41,906 nt of DNA from positions 1 through 41,906 of the IMG/VR virus record IMGVR_UViG_3300020162_001586. One strand, given 5' to 3'. The position numbers were made by a program, and so were the translations under genes. This document shows positions 14,005 through 23,583 of the stretch, piece by piece. Within the stretch, counting starts at the first letter, position 1; the number at the start of each line of letters is the position of its first letter. This DNA comes from a virus. The notes under the pieces are model-generated. The model did not search any database. It had not been told where the DNA came from and saw nothing but the letters and a program-made list of their open reading frames with translations.

Positions 14005-16863
14005 TTAGAAAACGCCTCGCAAACGCGCCTCGTCAAATAGCGACTCGATCTGCGTTTGGATTTGCTGAGCGCCTCCCGCATCGTTAATTGATGCTGCTTG
14101 ATTGGCAGCCTCTCTCAGCAATGAGCGCTGCCTGACGCTTCGGTTGCTGCTCGCCAAGTCTGTCATTGCAGATTGGTAGTAGCTATCGACAATGCGATCA
14201 AGGCCCTGCTCGATCTTGGTGCGCACGTCCATGAATGCAGCGCCACGCTTGCTGACGTATTGCTGCACCTCCGCGCTGCGGTAGTAGTCCATCACCGCCT
14301 GCCGCACTGTCTTGCCGTCAATGACGATGCTCGCCATTCGACGGTTCAAGTCCTGCTGCTCGCCATTCGTCAGCTTGAGGTTGGTAGGACGCTTCTCTGT
14401 GTAGCTGCCTTTGATGCTGTAAATCGCGGACCACACATCATCGGCACCCTTCACGCCACGCGGCATAAACGGCACGGCCATCTGCAGCGGATTCAGTCCT
14501 CCAGGCCCGCCCCCAGGAACCGCAGGAACCGGCAGGCCCGTGATCTGGTCAACCAACCCAGGCGTCCCGTTGAAGCCAGGGATCCTGTCGGCGATCTTCG
14601 AGAAGATGCCCGTTCCGAAAGTGTCCTCATGCACTTTCATCACCTCGCCCAAGGTCGCCCCGCCGTAGGCGTGCTTGAACGGGTCCACAACCTTGTCCAC
14701 GTAGTTCAGCAGCCCGCCGAATGGTGTCTGCGTTGCCATCCAGTTCTGAACCGCACGACCGCCCTTCACGCCAACAGTGGAGCTGGGGTCGCCAACAATG
14801 TCGATCACATCGTTGATCCCCCTCAAGAAGCTCGCCTGATACAGGCCGCTGGTCATGATCACAGCCATCCCTGCCAGCCACTCTTCCTGCGCGGCCTGTG
14901 GCACGTAGCTGCTGTACATCCCCATGTCCGCTGCCATCCGCAGCACAATCGACATCGGTTCCCCAAAGCGGTCAAAAGCGATGGAAGTGCCGCCAATATT
15001 GATTGAGTAGGGGGACTTCCCTTGCTCACGCATCATTGCTTCCCAAGCCTTCTGCTCGTTGCTCCCCTTGCCGCCGCTGCTCCAGCGGCCGGGCCCGCCA
15101 CCAACAATCACGCCAGTCATGGCCATGCCGTAGAAGCTCGCCGCAAGGCTCGTCGTCAAGGCGATCTGGCCACCAATCCGGAAGCTTTCGCCGGGGTCTT
15201 CCAGCAGCTGCTGGGCAATAGCGATCTTCGTTGCCGTGGGGTTGAAGCCTGCACCAGCTGCCGCCTTGTAGGCATTCATCACCGAGCCCAACCCCGTTGA
15301 CTCGACAAAGCCCTGCTTGAGGATGTTGAGCGGCGTCCGCACGAATGGGATGAAGGGCCGCAGCACAGGGAAGTCGGCCAACACGCCCTGTACCCGCTGA
15401 GCGAAGCCATTGACCTCCTGGAAGGTCGCACGGTCGGCTTCGGCCATGACCCCGGTCTGCAGGTCATAGATGCTGCTCACCTTGTACTTCTCCCACAGCT
15501 CAGGCCGCTGCAGGTTGAACGCTGCTGCCATCTCGCGCTGCATGAATGGGTCAAGGACTGCCGGATCTGTCACGTCCACCCCCTCCTTCGCAGCCTTCTT
15601 CACAGCCTGAGCCGCGACCTCACCCCGGATGGTCAGGTGCTTGGCCATCTCGTCCGTACCCAGCAACGCCCGAGACGGGATGCGGAGGATCTCGCCCATC
15701 CGCGTGATCGTGTCCAAGAAGCCATCCTCTGGACGGTCCAGGCCGCGACGCTCAAACAAAGTCGCCAGGTTCTCTCCGTGGATCCCAACCCGATCCTTCA
15801 GCTCCTGGCCCGCGCCTGCTTGGTAGATCGAGGTTTCAGACTTCGCTGCGTGCCAGCCAAGCTGAGCAGCGTCCTGGATCGACGAATAGATCGCGTTCAA
15901 TGATGCCGCGGCCTCTGCTGCCGCCTGTTCCGCCACCTTGGCCCCACGCAGGCCAGTCGCTGCATAGGCCTTTGCTGCACCCAGTTGCATCAACGGCCGT
16001 GCCACTGTCCATGCCAAGCCGCTGGCGTTCGCAGCAAAGGTTGCCGGTGCTGATAACAAGCCGTTGATGAACACCTCATTCCAGGCGTTGCCGGCGATCT
16101 CCATGCTCATGGAGGTCTTGGCGATCTTCATCGGATCCCCAAGGAACTGAACCCGCTTTGCCAGGTTAATCAGCTCATTCACGCCATCAGCTGACTGGGT
16201 TGGATCCTGCAGCTTTGCTGCGATCTCCTGGAACTTGTCTTTGTACTGACCCATGTTCCCCAGCTGGTCAGTCGTCTCCTGCATGAACCTGTCACTTTCA
16301 CGCAAAGCACGACCACCTTTTCGCAATGCCTGCACACGCATGGCGCGGCCGTAGCCCTGGTCCCAACCAAGGACATACCCACCAAAGCGAGCTGCACCCT
16401 GCATTTGCTTGGCGAACTCCATCCCCTCAACGGTTGCGTCATCGCCTGCGTTGACCTTGCGCAGGAAGTTGTCAGCCAACTGGTTGATGCCACCAGCGAT
16501 TGACTCCAGGTACGTCTTGGTTACCGCCGCGGCCGTGCCGATTGAATCAATGTTCTTGCTTGCCTTGTAGATCGGGTCGGCCGCGCCTTGAGCAGCCGCT
16601 TCCTTCGTGGCCTTCCTGTCAAGGCTGATCCAGTTGTTCTTCAGGAAATACTGGTTCAGCTCGGCAAAATCCATCGGCAGCATCTGCTGCAAGTGGCGGA
16701 TCTGGAGTTCATTCCACTCAGCGTCGTGGCCCTTCCTGACCCTGGTGTACTCGCCGCTGGCTTCCGCGTTCTTCAGGGCGGCGCCTAGGTAACCGCCCTG
16801 ATCGGCTTCTTCCGACCGCTGGATGAAACGCGGCGGAGCGTAGGGAGAACAAGCTTTGGCCAT
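14005..16863 (-). CDS. Large internal virion / ejection protein (third of three)
   Basis: This 952-residue protein follows two other giant proteins on the same strand, in the place of the T7 gp15-gp16 ejection proteins. Several hydrophobic Ala/Gly-rich segments occur in the middle (for example IALTTSLAASFYGMAMTGVIVGGG, about residues 575-600), consistent with membrane crossing during DNA ejection. The C-terminal part is helical and charged. I see no lysozyme motif here. The ATG region abuts the stop of the preceding gene. Assignment to gp16 specifically is uncertain; size, synteny and composition support an internal core protein. Confidence 0.75.
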   Translation of the reverse strand: MAKACSPYAPPRFIQRSEEADQGGYLGAALKNAEASGEYTRVRKGHDAEWNELQIRHLQQMLPMDFAELNQYFLKNNWISLDRKATKEAAAQGAADPIYKASKNIDSIGTAAAVTKTYLESIAGGINQLADNFLRKVNAGDDATVEGMEFAKQMQGAARFGGYVLGWDQGYGRAMRVQALRKGGRALRESDRFMQETTDQLGNMGQYKDKFQEIAAKLQDPTQSADGVNELINLAKRVQFLGDPMKIAKTSMSMEIAGNAWNEVFINGLLSAPATFAANASGLAWTVARPLMQLGAAKAYAATGLRGAKVAEQAAAEAAASLNAIYSSIQDAAQLGWHAAKSETSIYQAGAGQELKDRVGIHGENLATLFERRGLDRPEDGFLDTITRMGEILRIPSRALLGTDEMAKHLTIRGEVAAQAVKKAAKEGVDVTDPAVLDPFMQREMAAAFNLQRPELWEKYKVSSIYDLQTGVMAEADRATFQEVNGFAQRVQGVLADFPVLRPFIPFVRTPLNILKQGFVESTGLGSVMNAYKAAAGAGFNPTATKIAIAQQLLEDPGESFRIGGQIALTTSLAASFYGMAMTGVIVGGGPGRWSSGGKGSNEQKAWEAMMREQGKSPYSINIGGTSIAFDRFGEPMSIVLRMAADMGMYSSYVPQAAQEEWLAGMAVIMTSGLYQASFLRGINDVIDIVGDPSSTVGVKGGRAVQNWMATQTPFGGLLNYVDKVVDPFKHAYGGATLGEVMKVHEDTFGTGIFSKIADRIPGFNGTPGLVDQITGLPVPAVPGGGPGGLNPLQMAVPFMPRGVKGADDVWSAIYSIKGSYTEKRPTNLKLTNGEQQDLNRRMASIVIDGKTVRQAVMDYYRSAEVQQYVSKRGAAFMDVRTKIEQGLDRIVDSYYQSAMTDLASSNRSVRQRSLLREAANQAASINDAGGAQQIQTQIESLFDEARLRGVF

Positions 16864-19838
16864 CAGATCAGATCGCAGAACTCACCGTGGTCGATGTACT
16901 TGCCAGTGTCAGCAACCACATCATCAACAAAGCGCTGGGCACGGGCTTGAGGCTCGATGAGCTTCATCTCCGTATCCAGCTTGTCGGCCAAGTTCCGCAA
17001 GGCACGGAGCTTGGGGCTTCCCTTCAGGTTGCCAGCCTCATCAATGGCGGAACGGATGCCATCTTGCAAGGCCTGCATGTCGCCCTGCGTCAACTCAAAG
17101 GTCCGCTTCTGAGGGCTCAGCTCGTTGATGTTGAAGAACGCAGACTCCCCACGGCGTGCCTTCCACGCGTCATCCAGCAACGTATCGAGCTGAGGCAGGA
17201 TGCCCTGCACGGCGCTGATCTGCGCGTCGGTCAGCTTGACCTTGCCAACAATGTCGCTGTCGTAGATGGGTGCCCCGATGGCCGTGTCAATCACGTCATC
17301 GGCTGCATCCGCTTCCATCTGACGAGCACGGCTCAACAAAGCATCGCGATCACGCTTTGCTTGCTGGTCTGCAATCTTCTCTGCCGCACCCCGCGTGCGG
17401 GCTGTGCCCAACAGCTCGCCATTCCTGTCGTAGACCTCCCATCCGCGGCTGGCCTCAGCCTTCTGCACTGTCGCCGGCTCAACTGAATCCAACGTGGTGC
17501 CGAGCATTTCGCGGACCACTTCTTCATCGCTCAGCTGCCCTTGCAGCTTTGCTGCCTCAGCTCCGGTCAGCCTCAGCTCCTCGAAGTTGTCGATCCCGTC
17601 AACTTCCATCCCTGCCTTAACGGCATCACCCTCTGCATTGCGGATTGCGCGGTTCGCCTCCCATTCGTCATACGCATCGCGAGCTTCCATCTTCCCAAGG
17701 CTGTCTTGGACCTCAGGTCGCATCTGCGGGCTGCCGTTGACGAACTCCTTGTTCCACAGCCATTCCTCATACCTCACCTGATCCGAGGCTTCATCCAGCG
17801 CAGCAGCTTGTTTCAGCACCGCTTGGCCGCGGTCCATCTCCGCTGCTGCTTTGCGGTTGAACTTCACCGAGAACGTTGCCGGATCAATCGTGGCCCACCC
17901 TTCGGCGAGGCCACGCTCGTACATGAAATTGATCCACACCGAATCAGCCGCTGGCACAACGCCGTACTGATTCGCCGCTGGCCGGAATGTCTGCAGGTAC
18001 TCCAGCGCATCAACGCGGGTACGTGGCATCAACTCCTTGACCTTGGTGGCCAGACTGCGCATCACACCGTCTGGGCCCTCCTCAAAGGTCAGTTCCTGGG
18101 ACTCGGCAAACGCACGAAACGCGTCCCGCTCAAAGGCACTACGGATGGTGTCAGGTGTCACGGTCGCCTCCGGCGGCCGGATCTCCATCACCTGAACCGG
18201 CTGGATGGGGTCCACCGTGGCCGGCGGGCCACCTGCACCAAGCAATCCAGCAGGCTCAGCGCCAGGAGGCCTTGCCTCAGGACCGCCAGGCAGCATCCCT
18301 GCTGTTTGCCCTGGGGGCAGCATCCCCGCGGCTTCCGCGCCAGCTGGTAGAGCCTCTTGGCTCTGGCCCACCATCTGCTGGTTGGCCATCAACTGGCCCA
18401 TGTCCAGCCCTTGGCCCTCCACCTGCGGTACGCCAGGAGTGCTGAATACCTGTGGGCCTTGCTCGAACGGCACCAGCTGGCTGTTCATGGCCTGCACGGC
18501 CCGCTGCTGTACCTGCTCAGCCCGGAACGATGCCTTCAGCTCTTCCGCCTTCCTGGCGTTGTCTACCTCAAACTGCAGGGCATCCATCTGCCCAGGCAGG
18601 CGCTCGCCTTGCGCACGACCGTTGGCCACCAACGTCTTGCCAAGGCTGTCCCCGATCTCCTGTGCGTTGAGGTTCAGAGCCTCAACGATCTTTGCTCGAT
18701 CAGCCGGGGACGCCTTCTTGAAATTGCTGGCGTACTTGTAGACACGAGCCATGTCCAGCGCTGCACTCATCGCCGCGCCTGAAGCCAGGCCTTCCAGCAG
18801 CTGCTTGCCCTTGCGCACCAGGCCGTTGTCTTCGGCATATGTCGCGCTCAGCGAGCCGATGCTTTGCAGCCAAGGGATCCCGCTGGACATCGCAAGGTCG
18901 CCCAGCGTCTCGTCAAACTGCGAGTCGCCTTCGCCGTACACGTTCAGCGCAACGAACGCGTCCCAGGCGAGCGCCTCGCCGAGAGTGCGAATCTTTGCCC
19001 CTGGCGTCCCCTTGCTGAGCTGGGTCAACGCTTTCGAGCTGGTCTTCACCGTGTCGAACCAATCAGCCGCACCCTTCAGCTCAGGGGCCTTGGCAATGCC
19101 CTGGCTGATCTCCGCGTAGGTCAGGCCAAGCCAGTCATTACGCAATGCACGACTTGCCGCCTTCTGCCCCGCCGTTCCCTTCTGCAGGCCTTTCTCAACT
19201 GCTTCTAGGCCCGCAGCAGCGAGTGGGTTCCGCTTGGCCTTGGCCAAGTCGTCCAGCTTGTTGAACAGGTTGCCAATCCCGTCTGCGGCCTTGGCAACAT
19301 CTCCCAGCTTGTCAACGCCACCAATGGCCTTGAACGGCAAGGCAATGCCCTTGGCTGCAACCTTCGGCAAGGCCACCAAGCTGGTGCCAATCCGAAGCAG
19401 GTTGCTGACCGCCTGGCCAGCTTGCGTCTCGGTCCTAAAGGTGTTCCGCCGCCACTGCGTCCATGGATTGTCGCTGTCATCCATGACCTTGTTCCAGTCC
19501 CAGCCGTTGCCAGTGGCCAGGCTCCCGGCCTGCATCACCACGTCGCCAACGCCAGCCGCTAGGTCCAGGTAGTCAGTGCCGAGTGCAATGCCCGCGTTCG
19601 CCAGGATCTTCCCCGTGTCACTGGCCGCCATGCCAATGTCCGTTGCCCAGAAGGGCCGGTTGTCACCGCCAGCTGCCGCGAGCTGTTCGCCCTGCTGGAT
19701 CGTCTGATTCGCAGCCTGCTCTTGCTCCCATCGAGCCTGCTGGGTCACGCTCATCCCAACAGGTGCAATCAGAGCCTGACTCTGCTGCTCCTCTTCCTGG
19801 TCGAAGACCCATTTACCGTTGCGAAGTACAGCTGGCAT
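16863..19838 (-). CDS. Large internal virion / ejection protein (second of three)
   Basis: The protein has 991 residues. The N-terminus is hydrophilic, followed by Ala/Gly-rich amphipathic stretches (ALGTDYLDLAAGVGDVVMQAG) and mildly hydrophobic helices to about residue 390. A low-complexity Pro/Gly/Gln linker lies near residues 480-560 (AGMLPPGQTAGMLPGG). The second half is Glu/Lys-rich and helical. Stop and start overlap with both neighbours. The lineup of three proteins of 950-990 residues, where T7 has gp15 (747) and gp16 (1318), suggests the core-protein genes have been split or reshuffled. Confidence 0.74.
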   Translation of the reverse strand: MPAVLRNGKWVFDQEEEQQSQALIAPVGMSVTQQARWEQEQAANQTIQQGEQLAAAGGDNRPFWATDIGMAASDTGKILANAGIALGTDYLDLAAGVGDVVMQAGSLATGNGWDWNKVMDDSDNPWTQWRRNTFRTETQAGQAVSNLLRIGTSLVALPKVAAKGIALPFKAIGGVDKLGDVAKAADGIGNLFNKLDDLAKAKRNPLAAAGLEAVEKGLQKGTAGQKAASRALRNDWLGLTYAEISQGIAKAPELKGAADWFDTVKTSSKALTQLSKGTPGAKIRTLGEALAWDAFVALNVYGEGDSQFDETLGDLAMSSGIPWLQSIGSLSATYAEDNGLVRKGKQLLEGLASGAAMSAALDMARVYKYASNFKKASPADRAKIVEALNLNAQEIGDSLGKTLVANGRAQGERLPGQMDALQFEVDNARKAEELKASFRAEQVQQRAVQAMNSQLVPFEQGPQVFSTPGVPQVEGQGLDMGQLMANQQMVGQSQEALPAGAEAAGMLPPGQTAGMLPGGPEARPPGAEPAGLLGAGGPPATVDPIQPVQVMEIRPPEATVTPDTIRSAFERDAFRAFAESQELTFEEGPDGVMRSLATKVKELMPRTRVDALEYLQTFRPAANQYGVVPAADSVWINFMYERGLAEGWATIDPATFSVKFNRKAAAEMDRGQAVLKQAAALDEASDQVRYEEWLWNKEFVNGSPQMRPEVQDSLGKMEARDAYDEWEANRAIRNAEGDAVKAGMEVDGIDNFEELRLTGAEAAKLQGQLSDEEVVREMLGTTLDSVEPATVQKAEASRGWEVYDRNGELLGTARTRGAAEKIADQQAKRDRDALLSRARQMEADAADDVIDTAIGAPIYDSDIVGKVKLTDAQISAVQGILPQLDTLLDDAWKARRGESAFFNINELSPQKRTFELTQGDMQALQDGIRSAIDEAGNLKGSPKLRALRNLADKLDTEMKLIEPQARAQRFVDDVVADTGKYIDHGEFCDLI

Positions 19839-22789
19839 CAGAGCCTCCTCTTGTAATCAAAAGCGCCGGCACGCGAACGCTGGTCGGCCAGCAATCGCGA
19901 GTAGTTATTCCCAAAGCCACTGGCCTGCAGGCGACCAGTGACCGGAGAGAAGTAACTGTCTGCACGCGCCTTGGCAATCGCTTCAATCGTGATGCCTTGT
20001 TGCACGACCTGCCGTAAACGTCCGACAAATCCCCCTTGGCCAGTCGTTGCCTCAGGAGACTGAACGAAAGAGTCCAACACGTTGAACATCAGCCGGTTGT
20101 ACCCAGTCGTCCCTGGCCTCACACCCAAGGATTGCAGCATTGGTGCAACACGCATTTGCAGCTGTGTCAGCTTGCCCATCCACTGACGATCAACGCTTTG
20201 GGGGCTGGATCCGTTTTGGCCGCTGACTGTTCCAACGTTGCGAGCCCCACTGCCAGGGTCCCTGTGCCCGTAATACGCGCTTGTGAATGCACCTGAGGGT
20301 GTACGAGTCCCCTCTGCAATGCCAATGGCAACAAAGAAAGGATGCATCACGTTGTTGATTGCCATCCCCACAGGCGTAGCCATCGCCGTGGCTGCAACCT
20401 GAGGAAGGGGTGGCGTCTTGGCCGACAGCTTGCTGAAGCCGCTCCAGATCTTGGCCATATCGGGGAGGTTGATCCCGTTCACCACGGTCTCAGGCGCTTT
20501 CTTTGTGACACCGCCAGGGCCCTCTGACGCCATGGCCGGAGGCGCTACGACGTTCATCAACGCCTCCAGCCCACGCGTCAGCAGCTGCTGCGTCTGCTGC
20601 GGAACGACGGCCACCTGCTGTGGCTTGACAGGGCCACCGGAAGACTGGTCGCCTTGGCCTTTGCTCTGGGGCTTGGGCGCTTCGCCGCCAAGGTCCAGGC
20701 CGATCTTCCGGCCAAGGTCAATGAGGCCATCCAAGGCCCGAGCGCCCTCCTTGCCCAACATCCGCTCAGGCATCGACAGGGACTGATACGCGGCTCCTGG
20801 CTTCTGGCCTTGACCTGAACTGCCCGGCTTCGGCTGGGTGCTGCGCACCATCTGCTGATACGCCTTCTGCGGATCCGGGAATGCCGGCTCCCCCTGCGGA
20901 CCCTTCGCCGTGCTCAGGCGATTCAGGAAGTAGCGCTGCACATTCCGGTAGTCCTGCGGGATTCCGGCAGCCTTTGACGCTGCGATCACGGAAGGCGGGA
21001 ACAACGCGATGGTGCCCTTGCCGCCAGTCCTCGCAAGCTGCTCCTGGACGTAGTTCGCCTCGCCCATCACCCGCTGGTTCCAGTCAGTGCCAGCCGGTGC
21101 TTCGGTCTTGGCTTCCTTCATGCGGGTATTGCGGATCGCTTCCTGCTCGTTGCGGAAGATCTCTGCCGCACGCATCGGCGTCACTGTCTCGCCAGCACTG
21201 ATCAAATCCTTGATCCGCTTCTCACTCGCCCTTGTCGCTGCAATCTGCAGGTCTTGGAAGTTGCGACGCAGAAGGTCTTCGTCTTTCATCCCAGCAGGCA
21301 CAAGGCCTGAGGCACGCTGTGCCTGTGTGATCTTCGCAGCATTGGCCAGCAGTTCATCCTTCCCGTACTCAGCACCCTGGCTCACCAGCGCCATCGTTGG
21401 ATCTTGCGGCTGAGTGTTGCGGTTCAGCAGGCTGATCTTCTGTTCGGCTGTGAGATTCGATCCCAGAACTTGCTGGTTGAATTGCTTCTGGTCGCGATTT
21501 GGATTATTCAGTCCAATCTCAAGCAGCTGTTGCGCCCGGTACTGCGCGTCTGTTGGTGTACGGGAGAAGCTCTGCATTTGCCCCATCATCCCCACCACTG
21601 ACTGCAGCGCTTCAGGGTCTTTGGCCAAACCCGGCAGCATCCCCTCCAGCCTCGTCCTGGCTGCTTCATCGCCCTGCGCCATGGCGGCCAGGTCGGGCCC
21701 TGCTTGCTTGATTAGCTGCTTCCTCTCCCAAGCTTCCAGCCGGGGCAGCATCTCGGCATTCAACCGATTAAGGCCATCTTTGATGGTGACTGCCCCATCG
21801 CCCAGCTTGATGTCCCAAAGACTCACGCCGCCAGGAGTCTTTAGCTCTTGGTCAGACATCACGACCATCGTGTTGATCAGAGACGATGCCCCTGGCAGGT
21901 CATCATTCCCGACCCGTTTCTGGTACTCCTTCGTGATTGCTGACCACCAGCGCTCTGCATATTGCTTTGACGTATAGATGCCACCCTGCACGTACTTGTC
22001 GTGATCGGCTTGGATTGCCTCAACGGAGCCTTTTTTGTAATTCGACCAACCCTCTGTCGATCCTTCAGCCCCTTCGCCGTAATCCCGCACACGCTTTCGG
22101 GTCTCATCAATTGAGATCAGCGTCGTGGAAAGGCCTCTCTCTACTTGCAAGTCATAGTCAGCGCTCTTTGTAGCCAGTTGCTGCTTGTATGAATCCCCCT
22201 TGTAGCTGCCTTCTGCTTCAGCAACGCTGCCCACATAAGGCGCCAGTGCAGCAGATGGGATCCGGTCCAGGCCACTGCGCTCCAACGCAGCAGAACGCAC
22301 CTGTGCCTCAGCTGTTGCAATCTCCTCTTGCTTGGCATACGGGTTCTGCAGCGTTGTGTTCTTGGCTCGCTCTGCTCCCAGAACCTCGATGTAAGTCCGC
22401 GCTGTCGCCTTGGCCGCTGCGTCTGCAACCTGCTGCTGCGCAAACGGGTTCAGGTCGCGGAGCAGGTTCCGTTGGTCTTCGTCTCCGTTCCGATAAAGCG
22501 TGGAGACATCAACAGTCTTGAGGAACTCACCAGCCTGCTGGTTCCCTTGCGCCTGCAGGTACTGCTTGTAGATCGGCGCACCGGCCTCGACCGCCTTGCT
22601 CAGGAAGTCGCTGACTTCTTTCAGCCCGCGGCCTGCATTGATCCCAGCCTGCTGAGGGCTGGAGAAGTCCATGTAGGCCCCGTTGGCCCCAACATTGATG
22701 ACACGCCGATCCGCTGCAGGCATTGCCTGCGGCTTGGAGGGCAGGTACAGCGCACTGACCGTGCTGGTGCTGGGCCGGCTGTAGGTCAT
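19838..22789 (-). CDS. Large internal virion protein with transglycosylase-like C-terminal domain
   Basis: The protein has 983 residues. Residues 1 to about 650 are helical and charged, like T7 gp15-type core proteins. A Gln/Pro/Gly-rich linker (about 655-730) is followed by a domain with FFVAIGIAEGTRTPSGAFTSAYYGHRDPGSG near residues 820-850. IAEGTRT with its Glu, then YYGHRDPG, resembles muramidase/lytic-transglycosylase-like modules of cyanophage virion proteins that locally open peptidoglycan during DNA entry. In T7 this activity lies at the N-terminus of gp16, so the placement differs. The domain call is from motif memory. Confidence 0.74.
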   Translation of the reverse strand: MTYSRPSTSTVSALYLPSKPQAMPAADRRVINVGANGAYMDFSSPQQAGINAGRGLKEVSDFLSKAVEAGAPIYKQYLQAQGNQQAGEFLKTVDVSTLYRNGDEDQRNLLRDLNPFAQQQVADAAAKATARTYIEVLGAERAKNTTLQNPYAKQEEIATAEAQVRSAALERSGLDRIPSAALAPYVGSVAEAEGSYKGDSYKQQLATKSADYDLQVERGLSTTLISIDETRKRVRDYGEGAEGSTEGWSNYKKGSVEAIQADHDKYVQGGIYTSKQYAERWWSAITKEYQKRVGNDDLPGASSLINTMVVMSDQELKTPGGVSLWDIKLGDGAVTIKDGLNRLNAEMLPRLEAWERKQLIKQAGPDLAAMAQGDEAARTRLEGMLPGLAKDPEALQSVVGMMGQMQSFSRTPTDAQYRAQQLLEIGLNNPNRDQKQFNQQVLGSNLTAEQKISLLNRNTQPQDPTMALVSQGAEYGKDELLANAAKITQAQRASGLVPAGMKDEDLLRRNFQDLQIAATRASEKRIKDLISAGETVTPMRAAEIFRNEQEAIRNTRMKEAKTEAPAGTDWNQRVMGEANYVQEQLARTGGKGTIALFPPSVIAASKAAGIPQDYRNVQRYFLNRLSTAKGPQGEPAFPDPQKAYQQMVRSTQPKPGSSGQGQKPGAAYQSLSMPERMLGKEGARALDGLIDLGRKIGLDLGGEAPKPQSKGQGDQSSGGPVKPQQVAVVPQQTQQLLTRGLEALMNVVAPPAMASEGPGGVTKKAPETVVNGINLPDMAKIWSGFSKLSAKTPPLPQVAATAMATPVGMAINNVMHPFFVAIGIAEGTRTPSGAFTSAYYGHRDPGSGARNVGTVSGQNGSSPQSVDRQWMGKLTQLQMRVAPMLQSLGVRPGTTGYNRLMFNVLDSFVQSPEATTGQGGFVGRLRQVVQQGITIEAIAKARADSYFSPVTGRLQASGFGNNYSRLLADQRSRAGAFDYKRRL

Positions 22790-22792
22790 GGA

Positions 22793-22846
22793 TCAGCGCC
22801 CTTTCTTGCCGCCGCCCTTGCCGCCTTTACATCCCTTGCCTGCCAT
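22793..22846 (-). CDS. Possible 17-residue basic glycine-lysine microprotein
   Basis: On the minus strand an ATG opens a 17-codon frame, MAGKGCKGGKGGGKKGR, ending three bases before the start of the 983-residue virion protein. Only the position in a tightly packed operon and the very biased Gly/Lys composition support it. It could be a nucleic-acid-binding micropeptide, a leader peptide, or chance. Confidence 0.35.
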   Translation of the reverse strand: MAGKGCKGGKGGGKKGR

Positions 22847-22853
22847 AGCTTGA

Positions 22854-23126
22854 ATGCTGTCAAGTACACCCAAGGGTACTGCTGTGTCCCGATCTACGGA
22901 AGACTTGCTCGCCCAATTGCATGGGATGGTTGGTCGAGAGCTGCTTGATCAATTACATGCAGAAGATCCACGCGAACGGCTAGCCGCCATTGATCGTGCA
23001 ATGAAGTTCCTGCGCGATAACAACATAACCAGCACTGTCGAAGCATCAGTCCCGCTGCAGGACATCAGGTCCTCCATGCCAACAGCAGATGAGCTGGAAA
23101 AGCTGATGCAACTCACTCCTGACTGA
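22854..23126 (+). CDS. Terminase small subunit (T7 gp18-like)
   Basis: The 90-residue protein is the size of T7 gp18 (89). The middle has RLAAIDRAMKFLRDNNITST, matching the (A/K)FL(R/K)DNNI pattern shared by small terminases of many T7-like podoviruses, and the C-terminus is acidic and short. The small subunit recognises concatemer DNA and loads the large subunit. An alternative GTG at 22884 has a better Shine-Dalgarno (AAGGG, eight bases away) and would give 80 residues. It lies on the plus strand, facing the large terminase gene on the minus strand, so the pair is split and convergent, unlike T7. Confidence 0.75.
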   Translation: MLSSTPKGTAVSRSTEDLLAQLHGMVGRELLDQLHAEDPRERLAAIDRAMKFLRDNNITSTVEASVPLQDIRSSMPTADELEKLMQLTPD

Positions 23127-23128
23127 TC

Positions 23129-23263
23129 ATGGCCGTTAAATCCAAGACCGGCACCGCGTCAATCCAACGCAAGGAGCCCATCTGCAAGCGCACTCGCCAG
23201 GGCGCTGGCCGTGGCAGCCGCCCCAAGTGCGGGAAGAAGGCGTACCGCGGCCAAGGCCGTTGA
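23129..23263 (+). CDS. Small basic protein between small terminase and YkgJ-type gene
   Basis: A 44-residue frame starts two bases after the small terminase stop. It is strongly basic (Lys/Arg about 30 percent) with Cys at positions 19 and 34 and ends GRGSRPKCGKKAYRGQGR. It may bind nucleic acid. The composition resembles the microprotein proposed at 22793-22846. It is short, but spacing on both sides supports a real gene. Confidence 0.55.
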   Translation: MAVKSKTGTASIQRKEPICKRTRQGAGRGSRPKCGKKAYRGQGR

Positions 23264-23583
23264 GGTTCCCTTGCACCGGTTGCGGCCAATGCTGCCGCCA
23301 ACTGGATCAGATCCTGGCTGGTCTTTCGCAGGTACAGAACGAAGCCCTCCAGTTCCTGCTGGAGAAGTTCCCCTACGTTCCGAACCCTGACGGCAGCTGT
23401 CCGATGCTGCGTGAAAACGGCTGCGCCATTTACGACGACCGGCCGATGCTCTGCAACTTGGAGACCATCCAACGGGTCATGGGCGTCCCCGATGAGGTCT
23501 GGTTTCAACTCAATGCAGCCAGCTGCAACCACCTCATTCGCCAGGCCGAGCTGGATGAAGCCTGGCTCGTTCGCTCGGCCTAG
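23260..23583 (+). CDS. YkgJ-type cysteine-cluster protein
   Basis: The N-terminus FPCTGCGQCCRQ, followed by GSCPMLRENGCAIYDDRPMLCN, is the cysteine pattern of the YkgJ/UPF0153 family (CxxCxxCC, then C, C-x-IY-xx-RP-xx-C). Members are thought to bind zinc or an iron-sulfur cluster, and their reaction is not established. The start is ambiguous: TTG 23260 overlaps the previous stop and gives 107 residues, while GTG 23227 would add 11 residues read across the upstream gene. It ends overlapping the convergent large terminase stop. Inside a phage packaging cassette its role is unknown. Confidence 0.8.
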   Translation: MRFPCTGCGQCCRQLDQILAGLSQVQNEALQFLLEKFPYVPNPDGSCPMLRENGCAIYDDRPMLCNLETIQRVMGVPDEVWFQLNAASCNHLIRQAELDEAWLVRSA

